From the NCBI GenBank assembly GCA_020636405.1, contig JACJXW010000004.1, forward strand, positions 1,736,001-1,800,000: a stretch of DNA of 64,000 nucleotides, read 5' to 3'. Positions 17,758-26,054 of the stretch are shown in pieces. Position 1 is the first letter of the stretch. Each line of letters starts with the position of its first letter. A program made the translations under genes and the position numbers. The DNA is from Lewinellaceae bacterium (lineage in GTDB: Bacteria; Bacteroidota; Bacteroidia; Chitinophagales; Saprospiraceae). The notes beneath the pieces are model-generated. The model was not told where the DNA came from. It worked only from the letters and a program-made list of their open reading frames with translations, and ran no database searches.

Positions 17758-18545
17758 CTCAAAAACGCCAGCACCGTCTGGTTGAACCGCTCGTGCTGCT
17801 CGATATTCACCACATGGCCGCACTTTTCAATGAGGGCAATCCTTGCCTTTTGATGCCGGGCCACAAAGCGGCGCGCCGCTCCGTTGAAGACGTGGTCTTG
17901 CTCGCCCATGATGACCAGGCTCAGCTTTCTCAGCTCCCGGCCGTAGAAGCGGCGCAGCAGGCGGAAGAGGTCCTTGTACAGGCCGATCCACTTGCGGTAC
18001 TCGCTGGGGGTGAGCTTTTGCGACTGCTGGCGGAACAGGCGACGGGCCTGCTGGTGGTTCTTCCGCGGCAGCACGATCCAGGAAAAGAGGTCGTACATTA
18101 CCCGGTAGGGCAGCAAGTAACTGAGCAATTTGGCGGTGTGCACAAACAAGTGAATGGCTGGGGTAGCCCGAAAAATACCGCCCGCCATTACCATCTTATC
18201 GATCAGGCCGGGGCGTTCTTCATCCAGTTTCTGCAGGATGACGCTGCCCAGCGACAGGGACAGGAAATGTGCTTTTTTTATCCCGGCATGGTCGATCACC
18301 CGGATGATATCCCCGGTGACAATATCGAAATCGTATCGGTCGAACGCCGGTTCCAGGTCCTTGGAATTCCCGTGGTCGCGCAGGTCGAGCAGCAACAGGT
18401 TGAAATAAGGGCGAAAGGCTTCTACCTGATGGCTCCAGGTGGCGAGGCTGCCCCCGGCGCCATGGATGAATACCACCCACTCCGCCTGCGGGCTGAGTAC
18501 ATGCGTCTCATAGTGCAGCAATGCTCGGTTTTGGCTTTCCTGCAT
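17736..18545 (-). CDS. Alpha/beta hydrolase-fold protein
   Basis: 269 aa, cytosolic (no signal peptide). The oxyanion loop is HGAGG at 28-32. The nucleophile elbow is SLSLGS with Ser98 as nucleophile; the usual first glycine of GxSxG is replaced by Ser96. Asp217 (GEQDHVF) and His244 (CGHVVNIEQ) complete the triad, each in the expected C-terminal position. A basic helical lid (KNHQQARRLFRQQSQ) lies between. The fold is sure but the substrate is not: esterase, lipase or C-C bond hydrolase are all possible. The 3' end runs into the GAATC octamer tract, so the last six residues (GDSLIR) are probably not ancestral. It follows a T9SS protein gene by 145 bp on the same strand. Confidence 0.88.
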   Translation of the reverse strand: MQESQNRALLHYETHVLSPQAEWVVFIHGAGGSLATWSHQVEAFRPYFNLLLLDLRDHGNSKDLEPAFDRYDFDIVTGDIIRVIDHAGIKKAHFLSLSLGSVILQKLDEERPGLIDKMVMAGGIFRATPAIHLFVHTAKLLSYLLPYRVMYDLFSWIVLPRKNHQQARRLFRQQSQKLTPSEYRKWIGLYKDLFRLLRRFYGRELRKLSLVIMGEQDHVFNGAARRFVARHQKARIALIEKCGHVVNIEQHERFNQTVLAFLRGDSLIR

Positions 18546-18599
18546 AGGTATCGGTCATTTTGGCCGTAATGAAAATGGAAAATATGAAATTTGGTTCAA

Positions 18600-18690
18600 A
18601 CAACCCCTACCCCTACTTTGACCAAACCGATTTCCCCCACAACACCACAATACCATAATACCATAATGCCACAATACCCCAACACCCTGC
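18600..18690. repeat. AC-rich low-complexity tract between two minus-strand genes
   Basis: Repeated words CCATAATACCATAATGCCACAATACCCCAACACC and CCCCTACCCCTAC form a degenerate short-period tract filling most of the 145-bp space. A similar but distinct tract (ACCAACACACCAATGCAC words) lies at 32166-32218. Confidence 0.55.
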
Positions 18691-21276
18691 CTACCGCATG
18701 ACCACCACCTTCAATCGCTCTCGTCCCAGTGCGGATCGCACTTCCAGCCAGTAGGCGCCCGGAGGGAATTGCCCGGTTGGGATCTCCAGGAAGTGCTCTT
18801 CGGTGGCCCATTCCCCAACCCGCTGGCCGTCCGCCCGGAAAAAACACAGGGTTTTAAAGCCGGGGCTGGCCATTTCGACATGGAGCAGGTGCTGTGCCGG
18901 GTTGGGATAGGCCCTGGCCGTTTGCCCGTTTCCGTTGTCGACAGGCCGGGCAGATGGCGTCAGGCCGATCTGAATGTCGCTTCCTCCTACGCAGTTCTTG
19001 GGGTACAGGTAGAAATAGTCGTAGAACTCACAGCCGCTGGGCAGGGTCACGCGGACGGTATGCCGGCCTGTAAGCAGTTCAGTGGTAAGAGGAAAAGTAA
19101 GGCAGTTGCCGGTACTGATGGAACCCACCGGGCTGAACCAAAGGTATTCGTTGCCTTCCGGCAGGCAGAGCTCCCAGGATGCTCCCAGGCAATAGGGGAT
19201 GGAAGTATTGGGCAGGATGCTTTCCGGCAGGCTGCTGACATAGACGGCAACCTCCCGGGTGGCGGTACAGCCGTCCGGATAGGTTATGTTCACCTGATAA
19301 GTCGTATTGGTTGCAGGGCTGGCCAGAGGTGCGATGCAGTTGGTGCAGCTCAGCCCGTCGGCCGGGCTCCATACAGCAGTGGTGTTGGGCGGGACGTTGG
19401 CCCACAGCCGCACGGATTGTCCCCGGCAAATGGTGGTGTCGGGCGTTACCATGGGCAATGGGCAGGTAAGGGCCCGGCAGGTGGCTTCACCGATGGACGT
19501 GGGGCAAAGCCCGGTGCCGTGCTTGGTGAGTTCTATAGATGCCTCTTCACCCGGCGCCAGCCCGCTTACTTCAAAGGCGTTGGCAGAAAGCCAGCCGCCA
19601 GCCTGTCCGCTGAGTACGTCTACGGCATAGGCCGTATCTCCCGGTGTGGTGGCCCAACTGAATACAATACGGTCCGGAAAGGCTTCGCAACGGATCTCCG
19701 GTACGCCGTTCTCTGCCTGTATGGTGGCCAGGGGAGCATGACATCCGTCAACTTCCACATCCAGGAAGTAAGCTCCGGGATCATCTACGCTGGGGCTGGC
19801 CATGCCGGAAGTGAAGCCATTGGGGCCCGTCCAGCGATAGGTGATGTTGGCGCCGCTGATGTTGATGCCGGCCACCAGTTGAATGGGCTCGCCGGGCAGG
19901 CAGCCCGGGATAAATCCGGCCTGTGCTTCCGGCGACAAACCTGCTTCTATTTCGATCAGGGTAGCCTGCCGTATGGTTCCGCTGAGGTTCGATACTTCAA
20001 AATGATACGTGCCGGGGCAAAGGCTGTACAGGGTATCGGGGACTGGCTGGGCCAGGCCATCGTAAATGAGCCCTCCGCCTTCATCGGTGATCTTATACTG
20101 CCACACGCCGCTCGCTCCGCCGCTGATGGCCGCTATACCGTCGCAGTCGGTCGAACAGGGCGCCTTTACAATATCAATATTCGGTAGCAGGCTGGCTTCG
20201 GGCATAGCAGTGGCGAAGAAGGCTGTCGCTGGCTCGCCATCACAACTGAAGGGCATCCAGGAGCCGGAATAGCCATCGCCAAGCAGGCTTACTTCCATGT
20301 TGAGGTTCGCCTCTTCAATGGTGGAAAAGTCTTCACTGACCTGTATAGTCCAGCAAAATTCCAGCGGCAGCGCGGCAGCAGTAATGGAGCTGCAGGGGCC
20401 GTCGCCGAAGTTGTTGCCCGGGTCACCGTCAAGCCTGCCGGCGCCGGGGCAGAGCAAGCCATAGGCGGCATCAAAGGCAAAGCCCGGCCCAAAGGAGTCC
20501 CCCGTATTACATCCCTGCCAGGAGTCGTACCAGTCCCATCGCCCGTCAGGCGCCGTACAGGCATCGGGCGCTATCGTTTCCAGTGTGCTGCGGTCCCAGC
20601 CGGGGCCGAACTGGATCTCCACTCCATGCAGCCACTCCAGAGACAGCCCGGGGTCCCAGAAAGTGATCTGATAACAGAACTGTACGCGCTGCCCGGCCTG
20701 GTAATGGCCGTTAACGGGAGGCGGGTCTGCCGCCAGTACGCCGCGCCGGCGGGCACAGGTGGAGCAGTCTTCAAAAGTGGTGATGGATAGGCCGAATGCC
20801 CCCTGGTCGGAAAGGGTGCCGCCGCCAACGAGCAGTAAATAGGTTTGGCCGGGTTCCGTACGGGCTTCCAGAATTACCGCTCCGCTTCCGGTGGTATCCG
20901 CCGACCAGGCAATGGGAAGGGCAGAGGTACAATCCTCGGCTTGAAAAAGGGCCAGTACCGGAAATTCTACTCCGCCTTCCATGCTGATGGACAGGCGGTT
21001 GCCGGCAGGGGCCAGCTCGTACCAGACATCGGCGGAAGGGCCATTGAAGGCGGGCCCGGCGCCCAGGCCGTCAGCGAATTGAAAAACGGGAGTGCTGGGG
21101 GTGGCGTCGAAGTTGTCTCCGCTCAGGGTAGCAGCGGCACCAGCAGCAGCAGTGCAGCCAGCGGTAGGCCCCAGAGGAATGAAAATTGCATTCTCGCAGT
21201 TGTCGTTGCTCGGTTGCCCCAATGCAATAGCAAAAAAGGACACGTTGAGCAACAGCGTGAACCAAGGTCGTCTCAT
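18691..21276 (-). CDS. T9SS type A secreted protein with Ig-like CxxC modules
   Basis: 861 aa. The ATG at 21276 is preferred over one 20 codons upstream because it places the signal peptide MRRPWFTLLLNVSFFAIALG at the start, with QPSNDNCENA following. The N-terminal ~190 residues (PSNDNC...ADVWYELAPAGNRLSISMEG...LALFQAEDC) form a jelly-roll-like domain common in Bacteroidota secreted proteins. Next comes a Cys/Trp-rich domain (FGPGWDRSTLE...FDAAYG), then Ig/SprB-like segments, and a CxxC Ig-like module (ADGLSCTNC...ASPATNTTYQV). The end (AYPNPAQHLLHVEM...FPPGAYWLEVRSALGRERLKVVVMR) is a type A sorting domain. The same order recurs in the next gene upstream (21557-25894), so they are paralogs. 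Function not recognised; probably a surface matrix or adhesion protein. Confidence 0.87.
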   Translation of the reverse strand: MRRPWFTLLLNVSFFAIALGQPSNDNCENAIFIPLGPTAGCTAAAGAAATLSGDNFDATPSTPVFQFADGLGAGPAFNGPSADVWYELAPAGNRLSISMEGGVEFPVLALFQAEDCTSALPIAWSADTTGSGAVILEARTEPGQTYLLLVGGGTLSDQGAFGLSITTFEDCSTCARRRGVLAADPPPVNGHYQAGQRVQFCYQITFWDPGLSLEWLHGVEIQFGPGWDRSTLETIAPDACTAPDGRWDWYDSWQGCNTGDSFGPGFAFDAAYGLLCPGAGRLDGDPGNNFGDGPCSSITAAALPLEFCWTIQVSEDFSTIEEANLNMEVSLLGDGYSGSWMPFSCDGEPATAFFATAMPEASLLPNIDIVKAPCSTDCDGIAAISGGASGVWQYKITDEGGGLIYDGLAQPVPDTLYSLCPGTYHFEVSNLSGTIRQATLIEIEAGLSPEAQAGFIPGCLPGEPIQLVAGINISGANITYRWTGPNGFTSGMASPSVDDPGAYFLDVEVDGCHAPLATIQAENGVPEIRCEAFPDRIVFSWATTPGDTAYAVDVLSGQAGGWLSANAFEVSGLAPGEEASIELTKHGTGLCPTSIGEATCRALTCPLPMVTPDTTICRGQSVRLWANVPPNTTAVWSPADGLSCTNCIAPLASPATNTTYQVNITYPDGCTATREVAVYVSSLPESILPNTSIPYCLGASWELCLPEGNEYLWFSPVGSISTGNCLTFPLTTELLTGRHTVRVTLPSGCEFYDYFYLYPKNCVGGSDIQIGLTPSARPVDNGNGQTARAYPNPAQHLLHVEMASPGFKTLCFFRADGQRVGEWATEEHFLEIPTGQFPPGAYWLEVRSALGRERLKVVVMR

Positions 21277-21556
21277 GCTCCAAAATTTTATAAGCGCACC
21301 AATGCCGGGGGGAGGGATAGATGCAATGGGGGGCACCTGAATAGTAGCGGGAATGTTCTTGTTTGGGCCCTAATTTTTAGGTGGAGCGTTGTTCATTCAT
21401 TGCCGGGAGCCTCCCGTGCAACATAGTGCGTTTTCTTTTTTAGACGCCACTGGTGGGGTTTTCGCTGCCCGGGGCAGTTTTTTTTTTGAAAATGAACGAA
21501 GGGCAACCCGCATTTGCAGAGCTGCCCTTCGCTTGGCCCTTCAAGCCATCATGCCT
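21277..21556. other. Intergenic spacer with hairpin between paralogous T9SS genes
   Basis: 280 bp without a gene. A 9-bp inverted repeat (CGAAGGGCA at 21497-21505, TGCCCTTCG at 21523-21531) lies 25 nt after the stop of the larger paralog and may terminate or process its transcript, although no U-tract follows on the minus strand. A run of nine or more T residues at about 21478-21487 sits beside a small CTGCC/GGCAG hairpin, which would only work as a terminator on the plus strand. Confidence 0.5.
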
Positions 21557-24500
21557 TTATTCCTCCACCACCAGCCATCCCGTCCGGGCCTCCTGCCCCG
21601 ATACCATCCGCAACAGGTATGCTCCGCCAGGTACCGAGTGCAGCGGCAGCGTAAAGGCCTGTTCCGAAGTTTGGTACTCCCGGAGAAGCTTTCCGGAACC
21701 GGACCACAGCTGGATGGCTTTGGGGCCATCGCCGGGCAGCTCCAGTTGCACGCTGTGGCTGGCCGGGTTGGGGTAAAAGCGCAGTGTTTCCGTGCCCACC
21801 GGGCTTACCGGAGGCTGGGCCGGGCGCGGCTGACAATCATCTACAAAAACAACCGCCGATTCGGTTGCCGTACATCCGTAGGCATCCGTCATTTCGACCG
21901 TAAAGGACGCCGTTTGCGGAACGCGGCCTTCGGTGATCGGGCAGGTGGGGCAATCCAGGTATTGAGACGGGCTCCACGCGTAACTGACGGCATCGGGCGA
22001 CTCTACATAGAGGGTGAAGGGCTCGTCCGGGCAGGTAGCCTGAAAACTGCTGATATCGAGCACCTCGATCGGCGGCGCCGGCACCAGTTCAAACCGTTTG
22101 GTGAAGCGACAGGCTTCCGTACGCAGCAGCACGAAATAAGGCCCGGCAATGTCCTGTGTAGGATTATCGAAACTCAGGCACTGGCCGATGCTGACAAATG
22201 CATCAGGGCCTACCCAGTACATAATACCGACATCGGGCAGGCATATTTCCAGCGGCTGGCCTTCACAGAATACAATAGGGTCGTCGGATATGTAAGCATC
22301 CGGGATCTGCCCGACGTATACCGTCGTCTGCAGGGTATCCGTACAACCATCAGCAGTACTCGCAACTAAGGTGTAGGTGGTAGTAGCTGAAGGCGAAGCA
22401 TATGTTTCCGGACAGTCCGTACAACTCAATCCGGCGGCAGGAGTCCACTGGAAAGTATCCCAGCCTTCGGGGTCAACCATAAGCAATGCCTTCTCGCCTG
22501 CACAGATCATCGTATCGGGAATAGCTTCCAGCGATGGGCACCCGGTTGTGGTGCAACTGGCTGATACCGTGGTCTCGCCACAGGTGCCGTCGCTCAGGAC
22601 AGTAACCTCTATCGTTACCTGTTCTCCGATGCCCAGGCCGTCTACCTTGTAGGTAGTCGTGTTGATGAATTGGCCGCTCTGGCCGCTGGACACCACTACC
22701 TCATAACCCAGATCCTGTGGAAATGCCGGCCAGAAAAATACAACGTCGGTGGGCGAAGCTTCGCACTCGATCATGGTGGCTTCCAGCGTTTGTTCCACAA
22801 AGATCTGTATAGTATCTCGAACGGTGCAACCGGCATCGGTATAGGTATAGATCAGATCATGGGTTCCTCCGCCTGCAATATCGGGGTGGAAGGTATCGGT
22901 GGCGTCATTGACCCCTGTGCCGGACCATCCGCCGATCCCGCTGCCGCTGCCGCCGGTAACGAAGGCAGCAAGAGGTACCGGCCCGGAAATGGAACATACC
23001 CGGCCGGGCGCAGCCAGTAAAAGGCTGATCACGCTGCAGTCAGAAGCGGAACAGCTGGCGGGAGTGACGGCGGTACATCCATCTGCATTGGTGGCCTCCA
23101 GCTCAATGCTCACCGTTTGCCCCGGAAATAATCCCGTGATGGCGTATTGGTTATTGCCGATGGGGGTGCCGGCGGGGCCCTGCAGGTGAGACAACCCGTA
23201 GGTGAGTCCAGGTTCTACTACCCAGGAAAAGACGACCTTGCCCAGGCTGCTGGTGCAGTTTACCTGCGGCGCGTCCGGCGGGCTGGCCTGGGTGACTTCC
23301 ACGGAGTCGGTACGGCTGCAGCCACTGGTATTGGTAGCGGTCACCGAATAAGTTTGAGTGCCTGCCGGCAGCACATAAATACTATCATTGTCCTCGCCGG
23401 TGCTCCAGAGGAGGGTTCCATTGCTGTTGGCCACGAGCAGAAGGCTGTCGCTGCTGCAAAGGAGTTGCTGCCCGTCGATGGAGAGGGTGGGCAGAGGATT
23501 TACGACAACGGTGAAGCGGCCGATCTCCCGACATCCGTAATAAGCAGCCCCGGGCAGAATGTAATCCCTCGATTGGGCCGGCGCTACCACCGATCCCCAG
23601 ATCAGGCTGTCGGCTTCGAAGGCCTGAAGCTGCAGGCTGTCACCCTGGCAAATGTAGGATGTATCAGCAGGAACCAGCTCGATATTCGGCGCCGGACTGA
23701 CCGTTACCGTGGTTTCTTTTACAAAAACACAGCCCAGGCTGTTGGTAATGGTGGCCGAATAAGTAGTGGTTTGCAGCGGGCTCACGCTAATGGCAGAAAC
23801 AGAATCGCCGGTGCTCCAGCTGATCTCGCCGCCATTGGCAAACAGGTTAACCGATTCCCCCTCGCAGAGGGCAGCATCGGGGCTGATGAAAATCCCGACA
23901 GAACTGGCGATCGATACGGCGGCGCTCAGCTGAACGATGCAACCATTCGGGCCTTTGACGTCGAGGTAATAAATGGAGGACTGTTCCGGGGTGACGGTGA
24001 TCGAAGCAGTAGTATCGCCGGTGCTCCACAGGAATTGTTCGCCCTCGCTGGCGGTGAGGGTTACAGAAGTTCCCGGGCATAGCGTACCGCTGGTATCTGC
24101 CTGGATCACCGGGCCGAAAGGAATACGGATGACTACCTCGTCGAACCCGGAGCATCCGTTGTCGTTAAAGGCCGTTACGCGGTAGATGGCGCCGTCCTCC
24201 GGGCTTACCGTTATGGAAGGGCCGGCGCCGACGGGAATATTGCTGTTGCTGGCGTACCAGGTAAAGGATGTGGCGTTACCGCCGGCTGTAATGGTAACCG
24301 GTTCGCCCGGGCAGCCGATCAGGGTATCTTCGGTTATCTCCACAACGGTTTGCCCGATGGGCGGCACTTCCAGCACAAAGGGAGCGGAAGGGCAGCCGTT
24401 GACCGAAACGGCCAGCGTATAGGTTCCGGAATAAAGGGCCAGCGGGTCTCGCTTGGTGGAACTGAATCCGTTGGGGCCCGTCCAACTGTATACCGCTCCC

Positions 24501-25894
24501 GCGGAAGGGGACGCCTGGCCGTACAACTCAATAGGTTCCCCTTCAATACAGGGGAGGTGATACGTGGCGCTGGCTTGTGGCACGCCGGTAGTCCCCACTG
24601 TAACGGTTACGATGCGGGACTCACCGGTGGATACACTATAGACGTAAATAGTGTAATCGCCCGGGCATAGCTCGGGCACCGTATCGGCCCCAATGCTGCT
24701 GGTACTGGAGTAATAATTATTGCCCTGGGCATCTACTACGGCATAATCCCAGGGGCCTTCGCCGCCGCCGGTGATGATCAGGGCGCCGTCGCAATCATCG
24801 CCACAGCTGGCATCGACGATATCGATGTCCGGGGCAAGGGGGTCCGGGCAGTAAAGGGTAGCGAAGAAATTATCCGGGCGCCCGTCATCGCAGAGTGCTG
24901 TCATTCCGGACCCGGAGACGCCATCCCCCAGCATGCGCACGGATACATTAAGGCCATGCTCCTGAGTATTGTCTCCCGGTATGCAATCTGCAGCAGTAAT
25001 GGACCAGCAAAAGGAGATCAGTGGGGCCGTAATGCCGATATCGGCGCAATTGCTACCGGACAGGCCCCGGTTGTTGCCGGGGTTGCCGTCCAGGGTTTGG
25101 CCGTCAAAGGCGAAGCCGGGGCCATAGGACTGGCCGGTGGCGGCGCTTGTCCATTCCTGGTAGTAGGCCCAGGCGCCTTCGCTGGAGCAGGAAGGCGGTG
25201 GGCTGGACACGAGAGTGCCCGCGTCCCAGCCGGGGCCGAGATCGAGCTCGAGGCCATGCAGGTACTCTCCGCTGGTACTTGCATCCCACCGGCTCACTAC
25301 ATAGCACATCTGTACCGTCTGTCCGCTGCTGTAGGTGCCGTTTTCCGGAGCGGGGCTTACCGTAAAGAAACCCTGCCGGCCGAGGGTACAGGGGCCGCAG
25401 TCGTTGGTTGTGGCAATGGAAAGGTTAAAAGAGCCCTGGTCTTCTTCGTCACCTCCGCTAACCAGGAGGTAATAATTGCTGTTGGGGTCGACAACAGTGG
25501 AAAGCTCCAGGCTTCCGGTGCCGGAGGCACAGGCGACAGGGTAAATTCCGCTGCAACCTTCCTGTCCGTTTTCAAAAAGGGCAACGAAAGGGCTCTCCAG
25601 TTCCCCGTCCAGGCTGATAGTGATGTGGTTACCCATTGGGCTGAACTGGAACCAAACGTCAGCAGCGCTCTCCGGGGCATATCCGCTGCAGCCGCTCAGG
25701 GCAGGAAAAGGCATGGAAGGTGTCGCTCCGATGTTGTCGTACTGGAAATTATCGGATAAGGTATCGATCTCCGGACAGGGGAGGGGTGTTTTCAATTCGA
25801 GATTTTGGGCGGCAGAACAATTGTCGTTGGAGGGTTGGGCGATCAATTGGATCATAATACTGCAGGACAGCAGTAGCAGGATGGCTTTTCTCAT
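21557..25894 (-). CDS. Large T9SS type A secreted protein, expanded paralog of its neighbour
   Basis: 1445 aa. Start at the ATG at 25894, giving the signal peptide MRKAILLLLSCSIMIQLIAQ followed by PSNDNCSAAQ. The frame is open 42 codons further up, but that part lacks signal features. It has the same N-terminal jelly-roll and FGPGW-type domains as the 18691-21276 product (LDLGPGWDAGTLVS). It then has a YSWTGPNGFSS Ig-like domain and a series of about six ~80-aa Ig-like modules with the signature LCxGxSVxLxAxxxxxxxWSTGDxxxxIxVxPxxxTxY. FN3-like segments (VVFFWPAFPQDLGYEV) and two CxxC modules (LSCTDC and LDCPTC) follow. The ending (RFYPNPASHSVQLELPGDG...GGAYLLRMVSGQEARTGWLVVEE) is a type A sorting domain. 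Likely a surface protein; no catalytic motif seen. The 584-residue difference from its paralog is repeated Ig modules. Confidence 0.87.
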   Translation of the reverse strand: MRKAILLLLSCSIMIQLIAQPSNDNCSAAQNLELKTPLPCPEIDTLSDNFQYDNIGATPSMPFPALSGCSGYAPESAADVWFQFSPMGNHITISLDGELESPFVALFENGQEGCSGIYPVACASGTGSLELSTVVDPNSNYYLLVSGGDEEDQGSFNLSIATTNDCGPCTLGRQGFFTVSPAPENGTYSSGQTVQMCYVVSRWDASTSGEYLHGLELDLGPGWDAGTLVSSPPPSCSSEGAWAYYQEWTSAATGQSYGPGFAFDGQTLDGNPGNNRGLSGSNCADIGITAPLISFCWSITAADCIPGDNTQEHGLNVSVRMLGDGVSGSGMTALCDDGRPDNFFATLYCPDPLAPDIDIVDASCGDDCDGALIITGGGEGPWDYAVVDAQGNNYYSSTSSIGADTVPELCPGDYTIYVYSVSTGESRIVTVTVGTTGVPQASATYHLPCIEGEPIELYGQASPSAGAVYSWTGPNGFSSTKRDPLALYSGTYTLAVSVNGCPSAPFVLEVPPIGQTVVEITEDTLIGCPGEPVTITAGGNATSFTWYASNSNIPVGAGPSITVSPEDGAIYRVTAFNDNGCSGFDEVVIRIPFGPVIQADTSGTLCPGTSVTLTASEGEQFLWSTGDTTASITVTPEQSSIYYLDVKGPNGCIVQLSAAVSIASSVGIFISPDAALCEGESVNLFANGGEISWSTGDSVSAISVSPLQTTTYSATITNSLGCVFVKETTVTVSPAPNIELVPADTSYICQGDSLQLQAFEADSLIWGSVVAPAQSRDYILPGAAYYGCREIGRFTVVVNPLPTLSIDGQQLLCSSDSLLLVANSNGTLLWSTGEDNDSIYVLPAGTQTYSVTATNTSGCSRTDSVEVTQASPPDAPQVNCTSSLGKVVFSWVVEPGLTYGLSHLQGPAGTPIGNNQYAITGLFPGQTVSIELEATNADGCTAVTPASCSASDCSVISLLLAAPGRVCSISGPVPLAAFVTGGSGSGIGGWSGTGVNDATDTFHPDIAGGGTHDLIYTYTDAGCTVRDTIQIFVEQTLEATMIECEASPTDVVFFWPAFPQDLGYEVVVSSGQSGQFINTTTYKVDGLGIGEQVTIEVTVLSDGTCGETTVSASCTTTGCPSLEAIPDTMICAGEKALLMVDPEGWDTFQWTPAAGLSCTDCPETYASPSATTTYTLVASTADGCTDTLQTTVYVGQIPDAYISDDPIVFCEGQPLEICLPDVGIMYWVGPDAFVSIGQCLSFDNPTQDIAGPYFVLLRTEACRFTKRFELVPAPPIEVLDISSFQATCPDEPFTLYVESPDAVSYAWSPSQYLDCPTCPITEGRVPQTASFTVEMTDAYGCTATESAVVFVDDCQPRPAQPPVSPVGTETLRFYPNPASHSVQLELPGDGPKAIQLWSGSGKLLREYQTSEQAFTLPLHSVPGGAYLLRMVSGQEARTGWLVVEE

Positions 25895-26054
25895 CACGCA
25901 AGTTTTTAGGATTATAATTTGGGTTTTTACCTTCTCCATCGACGGGCGTGGGGGAGCGCTCCAGCGCCGATGGGAGGATAAAGATAATATTAATTTGTCT
26001 ATTACTGAAAAACCGGGCACTACAGATTCACCTGGCGGATAAAAAAAAATAACT

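Noticed and set aside
9299..18545. Polysaccharide utilisation locus around the hybrid regulator
   Set aside because: No SusC/SusD pair or glycoside hydrolase is present; the beta-helix protein alone is not enough.
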